From: Liolophura sinensis
Taxonomy: Eukaryota; Mollusca; Polyplacophora; Chitonida; Chitonidae
Length of the DNA: 64,000 nt
NCBI RefSeq assembly: GCF_032854445.1
Contig: NC_088300.1
Span: 82,191,084-82,255,083 of the forward strand
Reading direction: 5' to 3'
Position numbers and translations under genes: made by a program. Under the pieces are notes generated by a model that was not told where the DNA came from, did no database searches, and was given only the letters and a program-made list of their open reading frames with translations. Of the stretch, positions 1 through 8,762 are shown in pieces (positions within the stretch are counted from its first letter, which is position 1; the number at the start of each line of letters is the position of its first letter).

Positions 1-512
1 AGCTCCTGAACGACTTGCTTGAACTCTACGTCCGAAATAACACCATCAGATAATGCCGTAGATACCTGCGCACGGATGCTGTTAAGTTTGGCCTCGGCCA
101 ACAGCCGTATATCGTTATGTTTCTTGGCCTTTGCGTGAAGTCGGCGGCTAACGAATTTTCCGGCGACATTTAAGACACCGCAGGCTAGGGCCGCAGCTTC
201 CATGGCCAAGACAGCAGGGGCTGCAATTATTGTTGTGAGTAGTCCCACGCCTGCAACCCCTAGTCCCAAACCGGCCGTGAGCATGGCCGAATCAAGGGCC
301 TCCGCGGCTAAGACACCGCGCCGGTACTTTTTGTACAGGGCCCGGCGGAGATCTCGCTCAGATTCAAGCTGCCTCTGTATTTCGCTGATATATTGCAGGC
401 GATGGGCGTGCGCCACACCCTCAGGGTGGTTTTCAACCATCGGTGCGGTCGGGGACAAGGGGTGGTCATCCGTCGGCTCTTCATCCGTGATCGCTGGGTA
501 CAGGCGTCCCAT
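1..512 (-). CDS. Polinton hypothetical protein with hydrophobic Gly/Ala-rich core (partial)
   Basis: The frame is open without interruption from an ATG at 512-510 to the window edge, giving 170 residues and no stop, which makes it the best preserved gene of the element. Residues 1-40 are acidic and proline-rich (start MGRLYPAITDEEPTDDHP). A basic, charged helix follows (LESERDLRRALYKKYRRG), then a Gly/Ala/Leu-rich stretch of about 45 residues (LGLGVAGVGLLTTIIAAPAV) able to form one or two membrane helices, then a basic segment (KFVSRRLHAKAKKH). The start lies 10 nt after the stop of the upstream minus-strand gene, which suggests co-transcription. I recognise this architecture from unnamed Polinton-associated proteins. 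The function is unknown; a virion membrane or capsid-associated role is only a guess. Confidence 0.8.
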   Translation of the reverse strand, partial: MGRLYPAITDEEPTDDHPLSPTAPMVENHPEGVAHAHRLQYISEIQRQLESERDLRRALYKKYRRGVLAAEALDSAMLTAGLGLGVAGVGLLTTIIAAPAVLAMEAAALACGVLNVAGKFVSRRLHAKAKKHNDIRLLAEAKLNSIRAQVSTALSDGVISDVEFKQVVQE

Positions 513-522
513 ATTGCTCGTC

Positions 523-1931
523 CTACGAATCAATAACGTCGGTAAACTCTAAATCGTCATCGGGAATACTAACACGAAAGCTGCGAAGGCGTATACCGGA
601 CTCTAAATAGATGTCATTGAGATTGACATCGCGCCCTGCAAAGACCCGTATATCCTCGAGAGAGCTCCGGATGACTGGGTCGCCTTGGGCCGATAATTTG
701 ATCATAAGTCTGAGCTCCTTTCCACTGTGCTCTGCAGGCCACTTTAGTCTCACCCCGTTAATCAAGGAGGAACGGCGCCGAGAGTTCGCGCCAAGTATGA
801 TGTTGAAGATAAGTATAGATCCAGGATTTATTTCTAACATGGCCGTAGATAGGACGCGCGCTGTAAGAAATTCGGTCTCTACACCATCCTTCGCAGCTAG
901 TGTGTAGATACATGCACCTGGTCTACTACCCCGAGTTACAATACAGCCGTTGTTTGGCAACCCACGACACAAAATAGGTTCCGGAGTTGAAAACTTTTCT
1001 CACTTCGCTACCATCGTCCGCGACCGTCATCGGGGTCACCTTCAAATCTACAAACCAAGGGTGGGGGGGGGGGGGGGGGGGGTCGCGAGCTCTGGTAAGA
1101 ACAAAGCGGTCTTCAAAGCGAATTAATGAGAATTTTTGTTCTTCAATCACCTCAGAAGGCGAGCTGCGCTCTTGCTACAGAGGGTGAGACATCTTGAAGG
1201 GAAGCAAACGTGGCAGGTTCTGCTTGCCCCCTGTAATCTTTTTGCGGCTGTACTTGCCACTTTGAAACTCGAAGGCGTAGATTTTGCCTTCCTGGCCTTG
1301 AAGTTCGAACTCCAATACATCTGTTAAGTCGCTTAAAAACAGGCACGCAGACCTGGGACCGGCTGCGTCCACCATACTTTTTGTATTTCTAGGGTAGCAC
1401 TGAGGTACCCTACATTAATATACTTGCCGTTTCACGGCGATGGCCTGAAGTAGTGTTGAACCGTCACCGAAATCTGAGGTTATTCTCACGTTTTCTGAGG
1501 TGCTCAGTTCATCCAAATGCACGAAGACTTCTTCGTGTGTGACCAAGTTAGGCAGCGCGCCACCTTCCACAGTCCCCCAGATAACCTTCTTCCCGTCCCG
1601 GAACCCTAAGATTGGGGCAAGCTCCGCGAGCGCTATGGTGGTTTTTTCCGGGATGGTAATGACTATGCGGCCCGTGGCTTCATTCAATCCCAGAGAAAGC
1701 CTATGCGGGCGGAATATGTCCTTGTCCAGCGTAGCCCGTCGGCACTTCAACGCGTTCTTCCTCGCGTGCGCCAACTCCAAGCAAGAAGCTCACTCAGGTG
1801 GGGATATTCACCCAGGCCGGGTAGAATGTTATCTCGCGAAGAGCGGTTTTAAGGCGGCTGTCGAGGTTGTTAAGGGCATGAGGCAGCGTGTGCTGTGCCT
1901 TATTTAGAATGTCAGACAATGTGATGAACAT
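523..1931 (-). pseudogene. Polinton hypothetical gene, possible minor structural protein, frameshifted
   Basis: Coding-like segments in changing frames run from ATG 1931 (MFITLSDILNKAQHTLPHAL) through 1794, 1780-1415, 1375-1175 and 1150-926 to the stop at 523. At least four frame changes or stops interrupt about 470 residues. One segment reads APILGFRDGKKVIWGTVEGG and the last ends in DDLEFTDVIDS. A run of 20 G at 1063-1082 lies inside it and is an obvious place for an indel. The start codon is 10 bp from that of the divergent plus-strand gene at 1942. I do not recognise a named domain. A beta-rich minor capsid role is possible from its position among structural genes, but nothing in the sequence proves it. 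Confidence 0.6.
1063..1082. repeat. Poly-G tract inside a Polinton gene
   Basis: Twenty consecutive G residues on the plus strand lie within the minus-strand gene 523-1931, where they would read as a poly-proline run. The tract is long enough to be unstable in cells and error-prone in sequencing, so the frame across it cannot be trusted. Confidence 0.95.
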
Positions 1932-1941
1932 TTTAGCCACG

Positions 1942-3165
1942 ATGAACAGCGACGCTAGCAGGTTCAATAGAGAGCCCACTTACAAGGCCGGGGCATTTCA
2001 TAGTATCCAAACCCACGCAGAGCAGCTCACGCGATTTGACATCTACATCGATGAAAAGAAGGCCTTTCCAGTCCAGTTCACAGATGTGTTGGCCAAGTAC
2101 CGTCTGCCAAAGATAACCAGCAATGACATTGTTTGGGCCTGGAACACCAGTCATATGCAATTCTGGCAGAACCAAGTGAACTTCGCGGTCTGGTGCGCAA
2201 CCACGGGCTGTGGCGTCTCTGCAAAAGACCATCTTCTCGCCCCCGACCAACGAATAAGGGCCCTGTACCGTTCCATGTGTATTACCAAGTTAGGCGGGTC
2301 TTGGAAGAGATCCAGGCCCCTCTGCCTGCGTGGGCGACATTCGAAAACCCCTACGACAAGAGGGCCTATGAGAGGATTTGTAGGGAGTTCCACGTAGATA
2401 CGCACACAGACTGGAGGCGCAGTGGGGTGAATCACGGCCTCGGAGTGGCATATTACTATGTCACAGCCGCATTGGCCATGGGACCTTCGATCCGAGCAGG
2501 ATGTCGTTCTCTAGAAAGCCTACATCACTCCACGTCGACTACATCGAGCAGGACGCCGAGGAGGCTTGGGCGGCGGTCATTGTCGACACATCCCAAGGAT
2601 TCATGCAGCCAGCCGGGCGTAGAGCGCCTAAACGATTCATCCGGACATACGTGTGGGCTATTCTAGGCGCCCAAGCGCAAACAAGGGCGCGTATTCTAGG
2701 CACGGGCCACAGCCTTCGACGCGCAAAAACAGTTTGCCGCAAACGTTGAAGACGCTATTTCCTCTCCGATCAACCTTCCGTCTATCAAACGCTACCAGGA
2801 CGTGCTACAGTATGCCGGGAGCGCTGTAGACTTTGTGTATGGTATAGGCCTATATATGGCCCCCAGCGACATGCTTCTGCAGATCGGCCATGTGGCGAAC
2901 TACAACAACAAAATCGTCGTGGCCACAGAGGACCAGAAGTTAGGCGCCAATGAGGGTGTGAAAACTAAAGTGCCGCCCACCTTTGCACAAGCGCGCACCT
3001 TCCCACGGGATCGTTGAGCCACAAGAAAGCGTCCCACCACCCACCGCAACGGAGGCAAACAAGAACCCCCTATTTCCAAAGAAAAAGAATCACGATTCGG
3101 AGAAGACAGCCATCGTCGTCGCTGGGGTTGGCATCGGCTTACTGCTGCTGTGGACTATGCGTTAA
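1942..3165 (+). pseudogene. Polinton hypothetical protein with C-terminal membrane anchor, frameshifted
   Basis: About 400 codons in several frames. ATG 1942 opens a segment with TSHMQFWQNQVNFAVWCATT that breaks near 2220-2280. The 2270-2480 section gives FHVYYQVRRVLEEIQAPLP, the 2620-2750 section ends near AQAQTRARILGTG, and 2802-2990 is open with VDFVYGIGLYMAPSDMLLQI. The final frame ends KTAIVVAGVGIGLLLLWTMR, a single C-terminal membrane span, with its stop at 3163-3165. The 3' end overlaps the convergent gene at 3139-3964 by 27 bp. This is a conserved Polinton-type protein whose function I do not know; the tail anchor suggests a membrane or virion location. An alternative upstream start exists at 1909. 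Confidence 0.65.
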
Positions 3166-3964
3166 ATACTTTCGAACGGCCACGAACATTAGGCCACCTA
3201 CTGCGACGGCTAGAGCCCAGACATTATCGGTCAGCCACCCAGCCGCTTTCCCGAGAAGGTTCAGTAGCCAGACACGATACTGCCAATAATACCCGGAATC
3301 GCAGCAGCAGCCTTCCCAGCCAGCTTGCCAAGGGCGCGCGCCAGGGACTGGAGATGCTTTTTCGCCCATTTTTTAAGACCACGCCCGTCGGATGGAGGTG
3401 GTGTTGGCTGGATGCCCCCGCCGGACCCGCCAGTCAGCGCCAACTTTATCGCTAGTCCCAGTGTCGAGATCGCCATCCGAATTGCCGTGAGAATGGAGAC
3501 CACGGTTATTCCCTGCTCCCAGATGAGGGTGCGGACGCGCTCGGCCAGAGTGGTATCCCTTGTGTAGGATGCGATCGACCGTCTGCTTGTTGTGGGCGTA
3601 TTTGCGTGCGCAGGGCTTCGGCCGTTAAAAGAGGCTGCTTCGAGCCGGGCCACCCTCTCGTCCTCGAGATTCCTTATCCGGTCTGCGATCCGACGCCGGG
3701 AGAATTCATCAGTGGCCTCCTCCGACTTCTGTTTTGTTTTGCAATGTCCATATCGAGACTTGACAGCTTGGCGAGGTTATTCGCGTGTTCGCCGTCCGAG
3801 GTCTGCAGTGCCTTGTCAAGCCCCAGAAGTTCTCGCATGGGAAGAGGAGGGTCGTTTATCGTTTCAAGAGCTCGCCCTACCTCACTAACCGTCAAGCTTG
3901 TTTCCAGTGTGTGGACAGCATCAGCGGCCTTTTTCGCTGGTTGTCTTAAATCCTCTAGCTCCAT
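3139..3964 (-). pseudogene. Polinton hypothetical membrane protein, two frameshifts
   Basis: Three overlapping minus-strand segments make one gene of about 270 residues. Residues from 3964 (MELEDLRQPAKKAADAVHTL) form a polar helical N-terminus. A frame change near 3700 leads to RRIADRIRNLEDERVARLE, and the 3653-3261 segment holds TLIWEQGITVVSILTAIRMA, a likely membrane helix, followed by a Gly/Pro linker and a basic amphipathic stretch (KKWAKKHLQSLARALGKLAG). A second frame change near 3280-3330 gives a final hydrophobic helix (WALAVAVGGLMFVAVRKYL) and the stop at 3139. Two hydrophobic segments around a basic amphipathic helix suggest a membrane-active or internal virion protein, but this is inference. 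Confidence 0.65.
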
Positions 3965-4153
3965 TGTATGTGCCCCTCGCCGGCCACGGCAACCGAGTTC
4001 TGAACTCGCTGTCTACAGGGCTGCGACCGCTGCCGGATGCAACGATGGCTGTTTACTTTTCCAGTCCACAAAGCCCAGTCCCCCCTTAACAACATCAACC
4101 TCCCCCCCCCCCCCCTTTGTTGACGACTGTTGAGAGGTATAGCGGTCTTCCTG
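3965..4153. other. Spacer with C/G homopolymer between two minus-strand Polinton genes
   Basis: A C-rich run lies at about 4101-4116. On the minus strand a short open stretch (VVKGGLGFVDWKSKQPSLHP) ends at a stop near 4020, so part of this spacer may be a displaced C-terminal extension of the 4154-4460 gene or a lost small gene. Nothing else is recognisable. Confidence 0.4.
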
Positions 4154-4460
4154 TTATATCGGGGTGGCTACGAGTGGCAGGCGCCCATGGACAACCTCAA
4201 ACTTCTCGTAATCGCGAAAGATGGGGGTAAGGCTGGGATCTGCATTCGCCAATGCATCGTAATAATCATTCACGGCGGCCTGCGTCATCTCTTGTTGAAG
4301 GTTTCTGACAAGCGGACTCCCCTTTGTTGCTCGGGGACATTATTACCTGCAAGGAGAGGGTCAGATCGTCGTCGATGTTTTTCTCCTCTCTGGCATCGTC
4401 TTTGGCGTTTGTCCTCTTTGCATCTTCGAACGCCGAATTTTCAAAGGTATAGTCTGCCAT
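4154..4460 (-). pseudogene. Small Polinton hypothetical protein, one frameshift
   Basis: ATG 4460-4458 opens MADYTFENSAFEDAKRTNAK, a charged N-terminus. One frame change near 4320-4330 is needed to continue into NLQQEMTQAAVNDYYDALAN and a stop at 4156-4154, about 100 residues in all. It lies upstream of and divergent from the capsid gene starting at 4504. The family is not recognised. It resembles the short acidic accessory proteins near Polinton capsid genes only in size and place. Confidence 0.5.
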
Positions 4461-4503
4461 AATCCTCGTATTGAACATTGCAAGGTATACCTTAATACAC
4501 ACA

Positions 4504-5793
4504 ATGGATGCATACGGACGGAGGCTAAACCCTTTTAGAACACTCTGTAAGCCGCGGGGGGTACAAGGTGTAGGGCAGTCCTTGTCGTCACCAACACCTC
4601 GAGTACGATCGACCAGAATCAACAACTCTGGTCCGCTTCCCCAACCTCGGCCCAAATGACGTCATTGTGCCTGGTACCGTGCACTTGGCCTTCTCGATCA
4701 CGATCATTTCATCCGACCTGAACGCCACAGTGGTCGGGAATCTCGGACGCGCAGTAGTCAAGAAAACCATGATCAGAATCAGCGGGAATGAGGTAATGTC
4801 CATCGACGACTCTGATGTGTTTCATTGCTACGGCGACTTATGGCTGACCAAAAACGAACGGCGGAATGCGGCCTACCAAGGCATCGGCAGTGAAAACATG
4901 CTTAAACTTCGAGTCGAAGCGGAGGACGCAAGTGACGACGATGCTGGAGAAAAGGTCATCGCTCGTGCCTTTGGGAGACGGTTCCCACATCCCGCTAGGA
5001 ACTTTGAACTTCTAGACAGCCACATGCCATTCTACCAGAGTGCCTTGGCCGACCGACTGGAGTACGAACTGACGTTCAACGATTATGGCCGGGTCATCCG
5101 GAAACAGACGATGCCGACGCGACTTACACCATCGACAACAATCAGCCTGGAGTTCGATATGGTCACCGGAGAGGAGCTCGCTTGACAGATCCGCACCCAG
5201 TTTGGCGGGGGCGTCTCCATTCTGTATGATCGCGTCCTCCGCCACCGAAAGTTTGTGAAGGACAAGTCTGATACTCTCTGGAACATAAACCTGAACACGC
5301 CCGTGAGAGCAATGAAGGGCATCCTCATGCTGTTCGAGACTAAAGGAACCCCGTGGAATAGGAGGTTTGAATCCTTCTACAACCCAAAGATCACCAAAGT
5401 AAAAAGTCACAACAGAAAGGGTTCCCAATCAGCTGTACAGCCAGGGTATGCGGGCGTACCAGCAGTGGGGCGAGGTCCAGAGGCCTCTTCGCCAGCTCAC
5501 CCCTACGGAAGCGGGGACCCTGAGGTGGCCAGGGTCGTTACAGACTTAGCCTGGCAGACGTCTCCCTGGAAGAGTTCTTGACGCACAAGCACGCCTTCTG
5601 GCTTGACCTTCGGCCAAGCGACGATGACGAGCTGCATGGCAGTGGGAGGCGCGTTCTGAACGCCAGCGAGGGGATTACGATACAGGTGACAAAAGAGAGA
5701 GAAGAGCCCGGCGTGTTGAACGTATATCTCTATGTGATCATGGACGCAAAGCTGCATATCCAGAATGGTAGATTCGTTAGCGCGCTTTATTGA
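4504..5793 (+). pseudogene. Polinton major capsid protein (double jelly-roll type), frameshifted
   Basis: The reading runs from a probable start at 4504 (MDAYGRRLNP) to a stop at 5791-5793 and would be about 430 residues, the usual size for Polinton capsid proteins. The best preserved block, 4667-5185, includes DLNATVVGNLGRAVVKKTMI, SDVFHCYGDLWLTKNERRN and SHMPFYQSALADRLEYELTF. The latter two stretches match what I know of Polinton and adintovirus capsid proteins. The next block reads SDTLWNINLNTPVRAMKGIL and the C-terminal block (5578-5793) reads HKHAFWLDLRPSDDDELHGS. Damage includes a TGA stop at about 5183-5185, frame changes near 4580-4640, 5100-5160 and 5400-5560, so no capsid could be made from this copy. 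The 3' end overlaps the ATPase start by 29 nt. Confidence 0.85.
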
Positions 5794-6374
5794 TGACGCC
5801 CATTGCGCGATTATCTGTGGGGAGACGAACTGCGGCAAAACAGTCTTCGTGCTGGACCTGCTTGAGGGGCCTTTCCGAGGTTTCTTTCATCACAGTGTGA
5901 TCCTGTGCCCCACTCTTAAGCATAACGAGGCGTACCGGCGGCGATGGATACTATCTGACCCAGAGGTCTATTGTTTTGATCCCGGCGAGCGGCTCAATGA
6001 CTGCCTTGGAGCTTTCTACAGATTGTTCGAGGGGGAGCCCACCTTATACATCATCAATGATTGTAGCGCGTTGGAGGCAATGAAGAGAAACAAAAAATGC
6101 TGTCATTCATGGCTTTCTCGGGCCGTCATGAAAGCAAAGCGTCTGGGTCTCACTCAGAAATACAACGCCGTCCTCAAGACTTTCGCGAGCAGACAAGGTG
6201 GGTGGCTTTATTCCACTGCAAAGATTGGCACTCGTTCAACGAATGCCTGGAGGAGAACCACATCATCGAGGCCGAGAGCGAAAAGGCAGACGTTCGACAG
6301 AAGCTCAAGAACAATCCGATTCTAAGCTCCTACTAATGACTGATACGCCCGCCACATCTAAGATTATATATTAG
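5765..6374 (+). pseudogene. FtsK/HerA A32-type genome packaging ATPase, frameshifted
   Basis: ATG 5765 lies inside the end of the capsid gene, a tight overlap that suggests co-expression. Walker A is clear (CGETNCGKT, about 5816-5842) and the Walker B region is TLYIINDCSA near 6041-6070. A frame change near 6170-6190 is needed to reach REQTRWVALFHCKDWHSF and a second near 6315 to reach KLLLMTDTPATSKIIY with a stop at 6372-6374, giving about 200 residues. Known relatives pump the element's DNA into capsids in Polintons, virophages and poxvirus-like viruses. Both nucleotide motifs are intact, but the two frame breaks would inactivate translation. Confidence 0.88.
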
Positions 6375-6395
6375 ACGTAGGCGCCCCTACTAATA

Positions 6396-7422
6396 ATGGA
6401 TGCCGACGAGCTTATAGACGATATTCTGGGCGCAGAGGAGGAGGGGAGAAGCCCAGCCAACAGCCCAGCAAACATGCACAGGAGCTCAGGGATAGGCTGG
6501 CGGCACTTGCGGTGGGTGGGCAGGTCAAGCGATATCTGGGAAAAGACATAACAGCCGCCGAGATCGACGCCATGAGCGACGAAGACGTTGAAAGGCTGCA
6601 CTCCGGTACGAGGCTAAGCTCGGTGCACGGATGGTTAACGGTCTCGGAGGTATGTTCTTGAGATCATATGTACGGGCGGCCAGCTGGCTCCTACCAATGC
6701 CACCCGAGAATCGACCAATGCTCATGGCACAGCTCGCCACCGACCCATTTGTTGAACAGGCGCTTAGCAGTGCTAGCTGCTGGCTATACTACTGCTATGG
6801 TGAGTACTTGGCACCGTTAACCATGGCGCTAACCACTACTGAGCACTGCTCATTTAAAACACCACTGCTCTCCTAGAAATGATGATCCAGAGGAACATGA
6901 GTACAACGAATCCCGGAAGGCCCCGAAGGAAGCGGAGTGGGTGACAGCGGATTCTACGAATGACGGCCCTGCGAAGATCCCAAAAAAGTCGCTGCGGGTC
7001 AAGCGGGTTGCTGCAGCGAGAAAGGCCAAGGCTGAAAGCTCAAGGACGAGCTTCGCGAGGCAAAGGTTGCTTTGCTTGGCGCAGCTGATTCCACCAAGAA
7101 ACAGCCGAAGAACGGAGGGGGAGCCACAGATTTTGCGAAGGAACCGGACTCTACAAATGCACACCAAATCACCCGCTGGAGGGCGCTCCTAGCGTTATTA
7201 GGCCTTGGCGGCCTTGCAGTGCTTGTGTTGCTACGCGCGTGGCGCAGCTTGCTATACAGCACATGCACGAGGTGCAGATATTACGCTGCATGCACGAGGT
7301 GCAGATATTACGCCGCATGCAGATATCACGTCGCAAGAAAAGAATCTCCATTTGAATACACGTCGCGACCCTTTCTATATAGATCAGCATGTCTACACCA
7401 TCCGGTGACGGAAAAGTGCTAG
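6396..7422 (+). pseudogene. Polinton hypothetical protein with charged coil and C-terminal membrane segment
   Basis: ATG 6396 opens MDADELIDDILGAEEEGRSP, an acidic start. After a frame change near 6470-6490 the text continues with RLAALAVGGQVKRYLGKDIT and then, across 6631-6830, MVNGLGGMFLRSYVRAASWL and DPFVEQALSSASCWLYYCYG. The section from 6890 to 7190 is Lys/Glu/Ala-rich and probably helical. It ends in RALLALLGLGGLAVLVLLRA, a membrane span at about 7176-7236. The C-terminus is uncertain because frames diverge around a 24-bp duplication; candidate stops fall between 7350 and 7422. This is a conserved Polinton-type protein of unknown function. Confidence 0.6.
7262..7335 (+). repeat. Short tandem repeat, 24-bp unit, about 2.5 copies
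   Basis: The unit starting gcatgcacgaggtgcagata occurs twice and a half, with one substitution. In one frame it reads MHEVQILR repeated. Because 24 is a multiple of three, the duplication keeps whichever frame crosses it. It lies at the extreme 3' end of the gene at 6396. Confidence 0.85.
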
Positions 7423-7629
7423 TCAACGCGGTCTACCACGCCGCTGTGGTCTCTCTCCTGGCTACTGGGTACGCTCGTCTCGGCGCTGCTGGGCTCAGAG
7501 CCACAGCTCTCCGGTTTCTATGTGCCTAGTGAAGATCAAAAACAGCCGCGAGATGACCGTCATCCTGGGGATGTGTGTGGTTGGGGTGTGAGTTACGGAA
7601 TCGAAAAACTCACCAAGAAATCGAACTAA
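7389..7629 (+). pseudogene. Small Polinton membrane protein, one frameshift
   Basis: ATG 7389 starts MSTPSGDGKVLVNAVYHAAV and continues into a Gly/Ala/Leu-rich helix (LLATGYARLGAAGLRATALR) before a TAG at about 7527. A frame change just upstream allows REMTVILGMCVVGVSYGIEK and a stop at about 7627-7629. The product would be about 75 residues with two hydrophobic segments. It sits between the tail-anchored gene and the integrase, a position where small hydrophobic proteins are common in Polintons. Function unknown. Confidence 0.5.
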
Positions 7630-7749
7630 CTGTGCCGGACTGGCCATCGAGCTCCTCGCCGGTCACGATCTTAGGTGGTTCTGCGCAGCGACGATTAACA
7701 TCTTTTTCGTCGCAAATCTGTTAGAGGGCTGCTAGAATACCGTGATGAC

Positions 7750-8762
7750 ATGGCTAGTAAGGTGTCTGCTCGCCTGGCAAATATCTACTACAGCCCTCGT
7801 GGGTACTGGAAGGGCCGCGCGGCCCATCCAGAAAACTTGCCACTGCGGCTAAAGTCTCCGAAGATGTGGTCCGGGCCTGGCTGAAAAAGCAGGCTATCTG
7901 GCAGATATACCTGCCTCGTCCCCGAAAAATACGAGGCCTATGTCGATGTTTCCATGCCGAATGACATCCACCAAGGTGATCTTCTATTTCTACCACATGA
8001 TCGGCGAGGCCAGAAGCTGTATAAGTATAGTTGTTGATGTCGCTTCATGCTACAAGAAGGTGGAACCTCTGGCTACTAAAGATTCCAAAGAAGTCGCTGA
8101 TGCTCTCTCTTCGCATTTACAAGCGGGGACCCCTTCGATGGCCGAAGCTTCTCCAAATTGGACTCTGGGCTTGAGTTTATGGGTGCGGTGAGCCAACTGC
8201 TGGCCAAACACGATGTCACAGTCCGCCGAGGCCGCATGGATATCCACCGAGACCAAGGCACAGTGGAGCGTTTCAACCGTACTCTGGCTGAGCGGCTCTT
8301 TGGACATCAGTACGCCCAGGTGATGCGCCTCCCTCCCGAACACCGGTCTACTGAATGGGTGGCTCGGGCCGCCCTCTGTTGTGGCGCTCTGAATAACGAG
8401 ACAACGAGACTGATCGGTAAAAAGCCGAAAGACGCCATCAAGGCAAAAGGGGTGCCCCATAAGCCTTCTCGGCGGTTCCAGGTCGTCCCGTTGACTTAAT
8501 GAGCGAAAGATCCCCGAGAGTGTTGGCGTTCGTTATCTCTATCAGCCTGGAGAGCTGGAGGGCGGGCCGCCGTCGCGCGACTGATCCTGTCTGGTCCCTA
8601 GAGATATATCGGGCTTGGGCGCTCTGTCACAAAGCCTAATGAACCCGTGCTGTACTAAGTGGACGATACGTCGGATGGCCCCGCGACGGGGATTCATTCG
8701 TGAGGAGTTGCTTATAGTGCCCCCCGATACTCAGCTTCCCCGGATGGGTTCTACGGCGCTAG
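7750..8762 (+). pseudogene. Polinton integrase (retroviral DDE type), frameshifted
   Basis: ATG 7750 opens MASKVSARLANIYYSPRGYW. A frame change leads to AAKVSEDVVRAWLKKQAIWQ, a helical DNA-binding-like region near 7845-7905. The first catalytic Asp lies in HQGDLLFLPHD near 7966-8000. The best block (8158-8499) holds the second Asp in DSGLEF and the Glu in GTVERFNRT, with 34 residues between them. The C-terminal part is scattered over three frames (VGVRYLYQPGELEGG, REELLIVPPDTQLP) and probably stops at 8760-8762. The enzyme would insert the excised element into host DNA. All three catalytic residues are visible, but at least five frame breaks disable the gene. Confidence 0.88.

Noticed and set aside
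202-552. Plus-strand ORF of 116 codons
   Set aside because: It is antisense to the intact minus-strand frame 512-1, which has clear membrane-protein character and a sensible start.
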